64,000 nt of DNA from an uncultured Tenacibaculum sp. (GCA_947498055.1 CANMJA010000012.1:1-64000); one strand, 5' to 3'; shown: positions 46,357 to 56,327, counted from the first letter of the stretch. Made by a program: numbers and translations. The notes: a model not told the origin generated them from the sequence alone.

Positions 46357-48003
46357 ATGAAAACATATCTACTACCACTTATTTTTCTGTTTACAATAAT
46401 AGGATGTAAAACAGAAAAAAACACTGAAGAAAAAATAGAAGTTAAACATTTTAAAAAATACGAAGAAGCTTCAGAAATAGAAGCACAAAAAAAACACGAA
46501 AACCCAAGAATGAAATTTAAAAGTATACAATCTAAATTTTTAGATATGAATACTGTTTTTAAACCTTTTCATAAAGAACTATCCAAATTTTCTAAAGAAA
46601 AATATGAAGCCCTTAAACCATTAATTTTAGAACAAACAATACCTTCAATTCAACAAAAAATAAAAGAAGGGAAACTAAGTTATGAAAAACTAACATTATT
46701 CTATTTGTATCGAATTAGAAAATTTGAAAGTGATAGCACCAAATATTTAAATGCAATTATCAGTTTAAATCCTGAAGTAATAAACGAAGCTAAAAAGAAA
46801 GATGCAGAGTTAAAAAATAAAAAAACACCAAACGAATCGGTATTTGGAATGCCTATCTTATTAAAAGATAATATAAATACTAATAATTTACCAACTACTG
46901 CTGGTGCAGTAGTTTTAAAAGATAACAGAACTGAAAATGCTTTTATAGTTGATAAATTAAAAGAGAATGGCGCATTAATTTTAGGAAAAGTAAACTTGAG
47001 TGAATGGGCGTATTATTTCTGCGCTGGTTGTCCATTAGGATATAGTGCTGTAGGCGGACAAACATTAAATCCATATGGAAGAAAAATATTTGAAACAGGA
47101 GGTTCTAGTGCAGGAAGCGGTGTGGCAACTGCTGCTAATTATGCCGTTGCAACTATAGGAACAGAAACTGCAGGATCGATTACATCACCCTCTAGTCAAA
47201 ATTCTGTTGTAGGATTAAAACCAACGATAGGTTTGTTAAGTAGATCGGGTATTGTACCTATTTCGAGTACATTAGATACGCCAGGACCAATGACAAAAAA
47301 TGTCATAGACAACTTTATTTTATTAAAAGCAATGTTAGGTTTAGATAAAAAAGATACAAAGTCTTTTGAACTTTCTAATGTGGAAAGCGAGCTTACAAAA
47401 GCTAGTTTTACAGGAAAACGATTTGGAGTATTTAAAGAACTATTAAACGATTCTATTTACAAGAAAACGATTCATTTGTTACAAGATTTAGTAGAAGTAG
47501 TGGAGATTTCGCCGAAACAAGAAAGTTTAGAAGGATTTCTTACGTTATTAAATATAGATATGAAACATGATTTACCAGATTATTTAGAAGGGAAAAATGT
47601 ATCTGTAAAATCGGTGAAAGATATTGTAGCGTTTAATAAAAAAGATTCTTTGAAAAGAGCAGCTTACGGACAACAATTATTTGAAGGCATTGTAAATGAT
47701 TCTACAACTATGAATGCATTTAAAACAATAAAACAGAATTTAAACCAATCTGGAATAAATTATTTTAGTGCTTTTAAAGAAGAGAATTTAGAGGTTATTT
47801 TATCCATAAATAATTACCATTCTGCATATTCAGCAGTTGCAGAATATCCAAATTTAACCATTCCTATGGGGTATAAAAAGAACGGAGAACCAATTAGTTT
47901 AACCTTTATTGGAAAACCAAAATCTGAGTTTTATTTACTTTCATTAGGTTTGGCTTACGAAAAATTAAGGAAAGTTAGAAAATTACCTAAAGGTTATGAG
48001 TAA
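46357..48003 (+). CDS. Amidase-signature family lipoprotein
   Basis: 548 aa from ATG 46357, giving a lipoprotein signal (MKTYLLPLIFLFTIIGC). The upstream ATG at 46312 would add 15 residues without a signal function. The Ser-cisSer-Lys triad of amidase-signature enzymes is present: FGMPILLKDNI (Lys), GGSSAGSGVATA, and TETAGSITSPSS with the nucleophile Ser. Close to the GatA/6-aminohexanoate hydrolase group, but envelope-located. Substrate unknown; it is divergent from the SH3 lipoprotein gene with 92 nt between the starts. Confidence 0.9.
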   Translation: MKTYLLPLIFLFTIIGCKTEKNTEEKIEVKHFKKYEEASEIEAQKKHENPRMKFKSIQSKFLDMNTVFKPFHKELSKFSKEKYEALKPLILEQTIPSIQQKIKEGKLSYEKLTLFYLYRIRKFESDSTKYLNAIISLNPEVINEAKKKDAELKNKKTPNESVFGMPILLKDNINTNNLPTTAGAVVLKDNRTENAFIVDKLKENGALILGKVNLSEWAYYFCAGCPLGYSAVGGQTLNPYGRKIFETGGSSAGSGVATAANYAVATIGTETAGSITSPSSQNSVVGLKPTIGLLSRSGIVPISSTLDTPGPMTKNVIDNFILLKAMLGLDKKDTKSFELSNVESELTKASFTGKRFGVFKELLNDSIYKKTIHLLQDLVEVVEISPKQESLEGFLTLLNIDMKHDLPDYLEGKNVSVKSVKDIVAFNKKDSLKRAAYGQQLFEGIVNDSTTMNAFKTIKQNLNQSGINYFSAFKEENLEVILSINNYHSAYSAVAEYPNLTIPMGYKKNGEPISLTFIGKPKSEFYLLSLGLAYEKLRKVRKLPKGYE

Positions 48004-48047
48004 TTTTAATGAAATAGAAGTATTTTTGCACACTGATTTTTAATTAT

Positions 48048-49397
48048 ATGCGTACAAAAACAACAAAGCAAAACAAGATCAACGTAGTAACCTTAGGGTG
48101 TTCTAAAAATATTTACGATAGCGAAGTATTAATGGGACAGTTAAAAGCAAATGGGAAAAACGTTGTGCATGAAGATGAAAATGATGATGGAAATATTGTT
48201 GTTATCAATACTTGCGGATTTATAGGAAAGGCAAAAGAAGAAAGTGTAGATACGATCCTTCACTATGCAGAAAAGAAAGAAGCAGGAGAAATTGATAAAG
48301 TATTTGTTACTGGTTGCTTAAGTGAACGTTATAAACCAGATTTAGAAAGAGAAATTACCAATGTAGATCAGTATTTTGGAACGCATGATTTGCCTAATTT
48401 ATTAAAAGTATTAGAGGCAGATTATAAGCATGAGTTAATAGGAGAGCGTTTAACAACTACACCTAAACATTATGCGTATTTAAAAATAGCTGAAGGTTGT
48501 GATCGCCCGTGTTCATTTTGTGCAATTCCGTTAATGAGAGGTAAGCATAAATCTACTCCAATAGAACGATTAGTTACTGAAGTCACAAAATTGGCTGAGA
48601 ATGGTATAAAGGAGATCATGTTAATTGCACAAGATTTAACTTATTATGGTTTAGATATCTATAAAAAACGTGCACTGGCTGATTTATTAAAGGCTTTAGT
48701 GAAAATCGATGGTATAGAATGGATTCGTTTACATTACGCTTTTCCAACTGGTTTTCCTATGGATGTATTAGATGTGATGAGAGAAGAACCTAAGGTTTGT
48801 AATTATTTAGATATTCCTTTGCAACATATTAATACCGAAATTTTAAAATCGATGAAGCGTGGTACAACACATGAAAAAACCACTAATTTGATTCATAAAT
48901 TTAGAGAATATGTTCCTAACATAGCAATTCGTACCACATTGATTGTTGGTTACCCAGGAGAAACAGAAGAACATTTTCAAGAGTTAAAAGACTGGGTAGA
49001 AGAAATGCGTTTTGAACGATTAGGAGCTTTTCAATACTCACATGAAGAAAATACAGGTGCCTATGCCTTAGAAGACGATGTACCAGAAGATGTAAAATTT
49101 CGTAGAGTGAATGAAATAATGGAAGTTCAAAGCCAGATTTCTTGGGAATTAAATCAAGAGAAAATAGGAAATACTTACCGTTGTTTATTTGATAGAAAAG
49201 ATGGAGAATTTTATTATGGAAGAACTGAATTTGATTCTCCAGATGTAGATAATGATGTTGTTGTCGATGCAACAGAATATTATATTAAATTAGGAGAGTT
49301 TATTGATATTGAAATTTTTGATGCTGGTGATTTCGATTTACAAGGAAAGCCAGTAGTTAAGTTAGACAGACCGATTCCTTTAAATCAAAGGAAATAA
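48048..49397 (+). CDS. rimO: Ribosomal protein S12 methylthiotransferase
   Basis: Radical SAM enzyme that methylthiolates an Asp of S12. 449 aa with the three family parts: UPF0004 domain (VVTLGCSKNIYDSEVLMG, NTCGFIGKAKEES), radical SAM domain with CDRPCSFCAIP coordinating the Fe-S cluster, and a C-terminal TRAM domain (about 380-449). The SKN and GFI variants favour RimO over MiaB. A -7 box TATTTTTG lies at 48021-48028. Confidence 0.96.
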   Translation: MRTKTTKQNKINVVTLGCSKNIYDSEVLMGQLKANGKNVVHEDENDDGNIVVINTCGFIGKAKEESVDTILHYAEKKEAGEIDKVFVTGCLSERYKPDLEREITNVDQYFGTHDLPNLLKVLEADYKHELIGERLTTTPKHYAYLKIAEGCDRPCSFCAIPLMRGKHKSTPIERLVTEVTKLAENGIKEIMLIAQDLTYYGLDIYKKRALADLLKALVKIDGIEWIRLHYAFPTGFPMDVLDVMREEPKVCNYLDIPLQHINTEILKSMKRGTTHEKTTNLIHKFREYVPNIAIRTTLIVGYPGETEEHFQELKDWVEEMRFERLGAFQYSHEENTGAYALEDDVPEDVKFRRVNEIMEVQSQISWELNQEKIGNTYRCLFDRKDGEFYYGRTEFDSPDVDNDVVVDATEYYIKLGEFIDIEIFDAGDFDLQGKPVVKLDRPIPLNQRK

Positions 49398-49412
49398 TAG
49401 ATAATAAATTAA

Positions 49413-49457
49413 AAAAGAAACCTCATAAATATTTAAATTTATGAGGTTTCTTTTTTT
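49413..49457 (+). terminator. Terminator of rimO
   Basis: GAAACCTCATAAAT-ATTTAA-ATTTATGAGGTTTC flanked by A and T runs (T7). Confidence 0.85.
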
Positions 49458-49575
49458 ATACTATGATAATCTTTTTTATATGTATTGATTTTAATTGTAC
49501 CACTAACATACTATTTGTAAAATATTTACGTTATATTTTATTAAAAATTACTTAAACCAAAAAAAATAATTAAAA

Positions 49576-49860
49576 ATGAAAAAAGTATTATTCTCAACAT
49601 TAATTTCTTTTTTACTAATGACTAGCTTTGTTTCTTGTGGAGATGATAATGATGGATCTTCGGGATGTGATTTAGATGAATTATCAAAAGAATTAATAGC
49701 AAAAGGAGAAGCTTATTTAGACGATCGTTCTGTATCTAATTGTATCGCATATAGTAAAGCTATTGAAAATTTTATAGAAGAAGCAGAAGGTTGTCCTACT
49801 GTTACTGAAGATCAAATAGAATCATTAGAAGAATCTTTAGACGAATTAGATTGTAATTAA
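49576..49860 (+). CDS. Small acidic lipoprotein of unknown function
   Basis: 94 aa. A lipoprotein signal (MKKVLFSTLISFLLMTSFVSC) is followed by a GDDNDG segment, then a helix-rich acidic body with four Cys, which could form two disulfides. No known domain; it may be family-specific. It has its own terminator upstream and no operon partner. Confidence 0.65.
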   Translation: MKKVLFSTLISFLLMTSFVSCGDDNDGSSGCDLDELSKELIAKGEAYLDDRSVSNCIAYSKAIENFIEEAEGCPTVTEDQIESLEESLDELDCN

Positions 49861-49940
49861 TTTAGACTGTTTTAAAAAACAAATTTCTTTTAAATGGTAT
49901 GTGAGTAAGAAAACTACAATTATATTAGAAATTATGATGT

Positions 49941-49978
49941 AAAAAACCCTTACAGACTTTTAAAATCTGTAAGGGTTA
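49941..49978 (-). terminator. Terminator of the M14 peptidase gene
   Basis: AACCCTTACAGA-CTTTTAAAA-TCTGTAAGGGTT, 5 nt past the stop at 49983; on the minus strand a T run follows. Confidence 0.75.
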
Positions 49979-49982
49979 ATAT

Positions 49983-52448
49983 TTATCTAAATAAGGCATT
50001 GACAAAGAAAAGTTTTCCATTATTCCAAAAACCTCTAAAAACAGGATTATCAATTAAATAGACAACGTTTCCTTGCCCAATTTTTTCTGTTCCAAAAATT
50101 AATGAGTTCTCTTGTTTTTTTAATGCTTCAGATCCTGCAAATCCAGAGATAACTGTATTATTTTCAAGGGTAACTACGTTAGTACCTTTCGTTAAAAAAT
50201 GATAAGCATCTGCTTTTAATTTTAAGGTAAAATAGTCCTTTGAATATCCATAAGCTAAAGGGTGTGTGTTGTCTACATTTGTTTTAAAAATAGCACCAGT
50301 AATTAATTTTTTAATTTGTTCTCTTTCTTTATTAGCATAAATATTCTTCTTTGGTGTAGAAATCGTTTTGTTTTCGATATTCTTTTTAGTTTTTTTGATG
50401 CTTAGATTAAAAATTTTACTTTTTCCAAAAACCTGATTTGCTTGTCCAATAGCAATTAATTTACCACCTTGTTGTACCCATTTTTTTAATTCTTGTAACT
50501 TTTTTTCATCAAATATTTTAGCATAATTCCCATTAGGAAGAATTAAGGTGTTAAATTTAGATAAAAGGGCAAAAGAAAAATTTTCTTTAAGAACAACACT
50601 ATAATTATACGCTAAATCATTTTCTAAAAAGAATTGAATTTCACCAAAATTTAAAGTAGATATTTGGTTACCTCCTAAAATAGCTATTTTTTTATCTTTA
50701 ATTTCTTTTACACTTAACGAACCAATATCTACACCTTTTGTAGATAAACCAGTTGTTATGTGCTTATTTACTTTATGATGTTTTTTACAAATAGTATAAA
50801 TTAATTCATCAAAATTAGAAATATGTTTATTATCTCTTTTGGTAATAATAAGAGAACCAGAAGCTAATTTTTGATTACTGTTTTCCATATATTTTTCATT
50901 GGTTCTAACCCGAATTTTGTGTTTTAAAAAATCAGATAATAAGCGCGCATCTGTAACATGATTCCAATCAAAAGCATAAGCAAATACATCGTTTTTTAAA
51001 GTTGGTTCATTGGTTTTTAAGTTGTAATTGGTTGTGGTAACTTCTTTTTTGGTAGCTACTGTTTGTAAACCATATGCATAAGGTAAAGACCAAGCAGTAA
51101 TATCATAGGTAAGTGAATCTTTAACAGTTGCTTTAGGTTCAAATAAAACTTCTACTAATTTACCTTTTGGTTGCTTTGTAGAGATCGTAATATTATTCTC
51201 TTTAATATCTAGCGAGCCTTTAGCGTTTTTTCTATAAATAAATCCAGATACTTTTTTTTCAGATGTTTTTGCATATGAAATTTCATGACGATCGAGTAAT
51301 TTTTTTAATGCATGTAGCTTATCAATGTCACCTTGCAAGATATATGATTTGAATTTGAAATCGGTATTATTAAAATATTTTTTAAATTCTGAATTAAGTC
51401 TTTCAATATTTTTTGAAGCAACTTCGATAGTAGATAATCCTGTAGTTGTATGATGTGTAAGTCGATCTTTTAATGTTAATAACTCACCTTCATTCGTTTT
51501 AATACTTAAACCAGCTTTTCCACCACCTGCTTGTTCGTATGTCATACCTATTGCACCATTAAAAGTAGGATAGGTATCTCCATAACTCGGGTATAACAAA
51601 TCAAAACGTTCTTTGGTAAAAAAGAGCCAACCATTTTTGTCAAAATAAGTAGCGTGATTTTTTCCTAGTTCTTCTTGAAAGCTTTTTTGAAAAGGAGTAA
51701 TTATTTCATGAAATGGTTCTGCGGCAGGAGCAAAATAATAAGGCATATTATGACTTTGTTCGTGAAAATCGACATGAATATGCGGAAGCCATTTGTTATA
51801 TATTTTTAATCGTTGTTGTGATTCTATTTGGGTAGCCCATGCCCAATCTCTATTTAAATCGAATAAGTAATGATTAGGTCTTCCATTAACCCATGGTTCT
51901 TTATGTTCTCTAGAAAGGCTATTCGAATTGGTATTTTTATGAACTACTTGGTGATACCAATTTACATAACGATCTCTTCCATCTGGATTTAAACAAGGGT
52001 CTATAATTACAATTAAATTGTCTAGCCATGCTTTTTTATTGGTTATTAATTGATAAGCAGTTAGCATAGATGCTTCTGTTGAAGAAGCCTCATTTCCATG
52101 AACATTATAGCTAAACCAAACAATAGCTTTGTCTTTTAAAGAAGTCGTTTTTTCGATGTTAGCATTACTAAGATGTTTTTTTCGTATGGTTTCAATATTT
52201 GTAAGATTATCTTTACTAGATATATACGCTACTTGTAATGTTCTTCGTTCGTTCGTTTTACCGTAATTTTCTAAAGTTACGTTATTAGAATTATTTGCGA
52301 GGTAATTAAAATAGTTAATAACTTCATGATGCCTTGTAAATTGGCTTCCTAAAGGATAGCCAAGAAATTCAGAAGGAGATTTAATTTTTTGAGAAAAAAT
52401 AGAGAGCGTAATTGTAAATACAAAAACAAAAAAAAGTTTATTAGACAT
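49983..52448 (-). CDS. M14-family zinc carboxypeptidase, exported
   Basis: 821 aa with a signal peptide (residues 1-19). The M14 catalytic domain covers about 25-390: VHGNEASSTE carries the first zinc ligands His and Glu, NPDGRDRYVNW and DLNRDWAWATQ follow family layout, HVDFHEQS gives the third His region, and TYEQAG carries the catalytic Glu. The C-terminal half (about 400-821) includes an amidotransferase-like segment (IAILGGNQIS, LILPNGNYAKI) and no sorting domain, so it is probably periplasmic. A -7 box TACTTTTG lies at 52474-52481. Confidence 0.9.
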   Translation of the reverse strand: MSNKLFFVFVFTITLSIFSQKIKSPSEFLGYPLGSQFTRHHEVINYFNYLANNSNNVTLENYGKTNERRTLQVAYISSKDNLTNIETIRKKHLSNANIEKTTSLKDKAIVWFSYNVHGNEASSTEASMLTAYQLITNKKAWLDNLIVIIDPCLNPDGRDRYVNWYHQVVHKNTNSNSLSREHKEPWVNGRPNHYLFDLNRDWAWATQIESQQRLKIYNKWLPHIHVDFHEQSHNMPYYFAPAAEPFHEIITPFQKSFQEELGKNHATYFDKNGWLFFTKERFDLLYPSYGDTYPTFNGAIGMTYEQAGGGKAGLSIKTNEGELLTLKDRLTHHTTTGLSTIEVASKNIERLNSEFKKYFNNTDFKFKSYILQGDIDKLHALKKLLDRHEISYAKTSEKKVSGFIYRKNAKGSLDIKENNITISTKQPKGKLVEVLFEPKATVKDSLTYDITAWSLPYAYGLQTVATKKEVTTTNYNLKTNEPTLKNDVFAYAFDWNHVTDARLLSDFLKHKIRVRTNEKYMENSNQKLASGSLIITKRDNKHISNFDELIYTICKKHHKVNKHITTGLSTKGVDIGSLSVKEIKDKKIAILGGNQISTLNFGEIQFFLENDLAYNYSVVLKENFSFALLSKFNTLILPNGNYAKIFDEKKLQELKKWVQQGGKLIAIGQANQVFGKSKIFNLSIKKTKKNIENKTISTPKKNIYANKEREQIKKLITGAIFKTNVDNTHPLAYGYSKDYFTLKLKADAYHFLTKGTNVVTLENNTVISGFAGSEALKKQENSLIFGTEKIGQGNVVYLIDNPVFRGFWNNGKLFFVNALFR

Positions 52449-52520
52449 TTATTAAGTAAGATTGATTGAAAATCAAAAGTAAGTAAATAATTTTAAGAAT
52501 TAATTGTCTATTTTCTTCTA

Positions 52521-53285
52521 TTAAAACTTTTCAAAAACACCTAAACCAAATAAAGCAAAATCATATTTAACAGGATCTTTTTTATCAAATTTCCTTAGCG
52601 TTATATCTAATTCTATGATCGCTTTCCAGTCATTTTGTTTTCTAGTAAGTATTTTTAATTTTCTAGCTACATTACCAGTATGAACATCTAAAGGACAATG
52701 TAAATTGGCTGCACTGTGCGATTTCCAAATTCCAAAATCAACTCCTTTTTTAGTATCTCTAACCATCCAACGTAAAAACATATTAATACGCTTAGCAGCA
52801 GAACCTTTTACAGGATCAGAAATATGTTTTTGAGTTCTTGGTAAATGTGCTATTTCAAAGAAAATTTGTTTAAAATCGTGAATTGCTAATTGGTAATTGT
52901 CATTTTCGGATTTAGGCTTTATTACATTTTCTAATCCACCATGATTATTATATATGTTTTTTAACGATCGAATAAAGAATTTAAAATCTTCCGCATTAAA
53001 AGTTCTATGTACAAAACCATCAAAATTTGCCAAATCATCTTCCGAATGATTGAGTACAAAATCAAACGGAGAATTCCCCATTAAATCCATCATTCTATTC
53101 GCATTTTTTATAATCATTTGACGTTTTCCCCAGGCAATAATAGAAGAAAGAAAACCAGCTATTTCAATGTCTTCTTTTAAAGAATAACGATGCGGAATTT
53201 GAATAGGATCGCTTTCTATAAAATCAAAATTTTCATAAAGATTCGCTTTTTCGTCTAAAAATTCTTTTAGTTCTTTCTTTGTCAT
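52521..53285 (-). CDS. TIGR02757-family (DUF2400) protein
   Basis: 254 aa cytoplasmic protein. Family signatures are visible: IQIPHRYSLKEDIEIAGFL, SSIIAWGKRQMI, RINMFLRWMVRD, and LHCPLDVHTGNVARKL near the C-terminus, then FALFGLGVFEKF. The family is widespread in Bacteroidota but its function is unknown; the helix-hairpin layout recalls DNA glycosylases. It starts 29 nt after the CPBP protease stop and is likely co-transcribed with it. Confidence 0.88.
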   Translation of the reverse strand: MTKKELKEFLDEKANLYENFDFIESDPIQIPHRYSLKEDIEIAGFLSSIIAWGKRQMIIKNANRMMDLMGNSPFDFVLNHSEDDLANFDGFVHRTFNAEDFKFFIRSLKNIYNNHGGLENVIKPKSENDNYQLAIHDFKQIFFEIAHLPRTQKHISDPVKGSAAKRINMFLRWMVRDTKKGVDFGIWKSHSAANLHCPLDVHTGNVARKLKILTRKQNDWKAIIELDITLRKFDKKDPVKYDFALFGLGVFEKF

Positions 53286-53314
53286 AACTAGTAAAAAATA
53301 ATAACTATTCTTAA

Positions 53315-53866
53315 TTATAAAGAATCGCCAGCAAAACTAAGTAAAATAAAAAAACAATTATAAGTAGCATGTAGAAGAATACTCCAAATTAAGCCAAATT
53401 TTATTCTAATAAAACCTAAATAACTTCCTAAAATTATTTGAGGAGCAACTAATAAAGGAGCTAATAAAAGAATATTAGTAGTAATTTTAAAATTAGTTAG
53501 ATGAATAAATCCAAAAATGATGGCAAAAAGATAAAAAGCAATTTTAAACTGTTTTTTATCTTTAAAAACAACAAGAGGTGCTCTAAAAATTAATTCTTCA
53601 AGAAGAGGGGCTAAAACTACTGTAAATAAAAACAAAGTTCCTTTGGTAAACTGTTTCATTAACTCAGTTACTTTATGTTCTTCCATATTTACCAAGCCTA
53701 AAGACTCTACCAGTCCAAATAAAGGAGTTAGTAATAGGCTCGTTATAATTGAAATTAGTAAAAGATGAAAGAATTTTCTCAAACGATATGGAAGGTCTGT
53801 ATTTGTATCCTTTTCTAAAATAGGATTTCTTAAATAGGTTACTAGTTCGTGGAAGGTTTCTGTCAT
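53315..53866 (-). CDS. CPBP-family intramembrane metalloprotease
   Basis: 183 aa with about four to five transmembrane segments. The catalytic EExxxR is in LEELIFRAPL, followed by the FGFIHL motif and a distal HATYN, which together form the CAAX/CPBP active site. Cleaves within membranes or near them in related proteins; the target here is unknown. Confidence 0.85.
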   Translation of the reverse strand: MTETFHELVTYLRNPILEKDTNTDLPYRLRKFFHLLLISIITSLLLTPLFGLVESLGLVNMEEHKVTELMKQFTKGTLFLFTVVLAPLLEELIFRAPLVVFKDKKQFKIAFYLFAIIFGFIHLTNFKITTNILLLAPLLVAPQIILGSYLGFIRIKFGLIWSILLHATYNCFFILLSFAGDSL

Positions 53867-53880
53867 AAGTTTTATTTTTT

Positions 53881-53906
53881 AGTATCAAGTATCAAGTATC
53901 AAGTAT
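53881..53906. repeat. Heptamer tandem array AGTATCA
   Basis: Three perfect copies of AGTATCA plus AGTAT, just upstream of the CPBP gene's start (minus strand) and downstream of the S10 gene. Reads TGATACT on the other strand, partly like the TGATAAC array at 38961. Confidence 0.8.
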
Positions 53907-53955
53907 AGATTAGAACTAACTACTAATTACTTTATACTATGTACTAAATTCAAAA

Positions 53956-55440
53956 TTAATATTTTGCAGCTCCAATATTCTTTGAGCTTTTTAAAATAAA
54001 CTTACGTAAATCATCATTTGCTTTTTCTAAATCTACCTTACGTAAATACATCATATGTCCGCTTCTATATCCTTTAAAGGACATTCTATTTTTTAATTTC
54101 CCACTAGGATCAATTTTCCCCATCGTATATTTTGCTGCAGAATAGGTAGTAGCACCATCGAAATACCCAGATTGTACTAATAAATGTAAATACGGATTTT
54201 CAGCCATTGCTTTTCTAAGATTTTCTCTTGAATTATTATTCGAAAAATCCCACGGATGCACTGGCCCAAACATATTGTACTTTACATCCGTTTTAAATTG
54301 TAAAACATTTTGTGTGTAATAATTAATTGCAGGAGTAAAAGAATGTAACCAAGAAACTAATTCAGGACTATAATCTGGGCGTGTACCTGTTTCTTTTCTG
54401 TCTAACCCTAAATAACGACTATCTAAACGACCAATCGTTTTTCCTTTAGAGCGTCTTAATAATTCTTTCCAAAAGTAAGAGTTGGGTACTTCTAAATTAT
54501 GCTGTAAAATCACTTCCTTTTTAATGCCCGAGTAATACGCCATTTTTTCGGCTACTATGTTTTTTTCGGTTTCGCCAATAAAACCACCTTTAGCTAATGC
54601 AGGTAATAATTTGTTAATAGCAAAATCTTCAGCTTCAGGTAAAATATCTAATAAATCTTTTTGCTGTAATTGTGTTGGTAATTGTTTATGGTACCAAGCT
54701 GCTGCTGTGAAATATGGAAAATTAACAGCAAAATCTTCAGAACCACCAGTACGAATTACTTTATAATCGGCAGGAGAAACCATAATAACTCCATTTAAAT
54801 ACATCCATTGTTTACTCTGTAATTCATAAGCTAATTGCATTACACGTGTTCCGCCATAACTTTCACCAATAATATATTTTGGCGATTTCCAACGATTATT
54901 TCTAGTAACAAATGTATTCAACCAATCTGCTAAATAAGCAGCATCTGCATTTACACCAAAAAAATATTTCTTGTCTACTTTTTCTCCTTTTTTAACTACA
55001 GGTCTTGAATAACCAGTGTTTACCGGATTTATAAAAACAATATCTGCAACATCTAATACAGAATATGGATTGTCTTTTATTCCATAAGGTTGTATCGGAT
55101 TTCCCTCATCGTCTATTTTTAAAACTTTAGGCCCCGTATAGGCAACATGCATCCATACCGAAGCAGAGCCAGGACCACCATTAAACGACATAATTAAAGG
55201 TCTTTTTTCTGTATTTCCTACATCGGTTCTTTTATAGTAAGTATAAAATAAAGTGGCTTTTGTATTTCCGTTTTTATCAAATACAGGCTGTGTACCTGTT
55301 TGTGCTTGATAGCTGACTTTTTTCCCTTTTATAGTAATAGAATTTGTAGTTACTACTGTGGTATCTACAGGAATTCTCATGTCTTGAGAAAAAGTAACAA
55401 TAGAAAGTAATAATGAAAGGACAGTAATTCGTTTTTTCAT
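53956..55440 (-). CDS. S10-family serine carboxypeptidase
   Basis: 494 aa with a signal peptide (residues 1-18). The family active-site parts are seen: SFNGGPGSASVWMH (oxyanion), IGESYGGTR with nucleophile Ser, SGYFDGATTYSAAKY with Asp, and YRSGHMMY with catalytic His. Expected to trim C-terminal residues from peptides in the periplasm or outside. Its upstream region is a 240-nt divergent spacer to the 181-aa protein gene. Confidence 0.92.
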   Translation of the reverse strand: MKKRITVLSLLLSIVTFSQDMRIPVDTTVVTTNSITIKGKKVSYQAQTGTQPVFDKNGNTKATLFYTYYKRTDVGNTEKRPLIMSFNGGPGSASVWMHVAYTGPKVLKIDDEGNPIQPYGIKDNPYSVLDVADIVFINPVNTGYSRPVVKKGEKVDKKYFFGVNADAAYLADWLNTFVTRNNRWKSPKYIIGESYGGTRVMQLAYELQSKQWMYLNGVIMVSPADYKVIRTGGSEDFAVNFPYFTAAAWYHKQLPTQLQQKDLLDILPEAEDFAINKLLPALAKGGFIGETEKNIVAEKMAYYSGIKKEVILQHNLEVPNSYFWKELLRRSKGKTIGRLDSRYLGLDRKETGTRPDYSPELVSWLHSFTPAINYYTQNVLQFKTDVKYNMFGPVHPWDFSNNNSRENLRKAMAENPYLHLLVQSGYFDGATTYSAAKYTMGKIDPSGKLKNRMSFKGYRSGHMMYLRKVDLEKANDDLRKFILKSSKNIGAAKY

Positions 55441-55608
55441 TGGGTTGTTTTAGTGAATAATTTGGTTTCAATAAAGGTATAAAAACTTATGTAGTTATTA
55501 AAATCTACTACTATTTCTAGATTTTGTGCGTAGTAAAAGAGAAGTTAGTGCTTTAATTTACTGTTTTGGTAACATTTTATAATTTTTATAGGTTCTTTTT
55601 TAATCTAT

Positions 55609-55650
55609 TTGTTCTAGAATTACTTACTTAAATTAGTAATTCTAGAACAA
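55609..55650. promoter_or_regulatory. Strong inverted repeat upstream of the 181-aa protein gene
   Basis: Arms TTGTTCTAGAATTACT (55609-55624) and AGTAATTCTAGAACAA (55635-55650) are perfect over 16 bp with a 10-nt spacer. It ends 30 nt before the ATG at 55681 and is not followed by a T run, so it is not a terminator. It is either a regulator site or an RNA hairpin in the leader. Confidence 0.65.
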
Positions 55651-55680
55651 TTAATTTTTAACCAAAATGATAGTAATATT

Positions 55681-56226
55681 ATGGAAGATGTAACAATAAT
55701 TAAGTCAGAAAAGAAAGGTAAAAAGGAAAAAGAATTAGCAAGAATACCGGGGTGTAAAATTTCTAGTAACAATAAATTGATAAAATTTGGAGTAGGAAAA
55801 GGATCTAATTTTGAAGTGCCTATAGACTTCGGAGTAAATTATCCTGGAGTTTTAGCACCTACGATACTTTCTTTTTTAAGAGGTGAAGGAAAAAAACAAA
55901 ATATTTTTATTGAAGGGATCGCTTTTGTAAACAGTGATTATGAAGTACAAAAAGAGCAATTTGAATTTTATTATAATTTCACTTATAAATCTTCGGGTGA
56001 TTATCAGTTAAATATTTACATGACTTTTATACACAGCGATAAGAATAATGAGAAAGGTTTTATAGCGTATCCTTTTTTAATGGAGTTTTATGAAGGCGCT
56101 GTAAAATGTAGCGAAAAAGAAACAGTTCCAATAGATAAAATTAAAACGGTTGAATTGTTTGTAATTAATAGAAATCCAGAAACTTCGAGGGGTACAGTAA
56201 CGACGGTTCAACCCAGCTCAGAATAG
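55681..56226 (+). CDS. 181-aa protein ending in the peptide core PETSRGTVTTV
   Basis: No known family. There is no signal peptide; the N-terminus is Lys-rich (residues 1-20), then a beta-rich body (FGVGKGSNFEVPIDFGVNYP, FEFYYNFTYKSS, LNIYMTFIHSD) reaches to about residue 160. The last 17 residues are NPETSRGTVTTVQPSSE, nearly identical to the core of the two double-glycine peptides at 58556 and 58749. Here the GG is replaced by Asn-Arg-Asn, so the exporter's peptidase should not cut it. It could be a decoy, an immunity or binding partner, or an alternative carrier. The C39 exporter gene is its convergent neighbour. Confidence 0.6.
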   Translation: MEDVTIIKSEKKGKKEKELARIPGCKISSNNKLIKFGVGKGSNFEVPIDFGVNYPGVLAPTILSFLRGEGKKQNIFIEGIAFVNSDYEVQKEQFEFYYNFTYKSSGDYQLNIYMTFIHSDKNNEKGFIAYPFLMEFYEGAVKCSEKETVPIDKIKTVELFVINRNPETSRGTVTTVQPSSE

Positions 56227-56280
56227 ATAATTAAGATAAGCTTACTTCGGTTAAAGAAAATTATTTATATAATTTAAATA

Positions 56281-56322
56281 AAAACACTAACTAAAAATTA
56301 ATTAGTTTTTAGTTAGTGTTTG
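56281..56322. terminator. Bidirectional terminator
   Basis: AACACTAACTAAAAA and TTTTTAGTTAGTGTT arms around an 8-nt loop, between the convergent 181-aa protein gene and the exporter gene. Confidence 0.65.
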
Positions 56323-56327
56323 AATAA

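Noticed and set aside
48916..49272. 118-codon antisense frame across rimO
   Set aside because: It is fully inside a well-conserved gene and has the Leu/His-rich composition of an antisense shadow.
55441..55680. Insertion-sequence end from the inverted repeat at 55609
   Set aside because: No transposase frame or target-site duplication is seen; the two arms face each other across only 10 nt.
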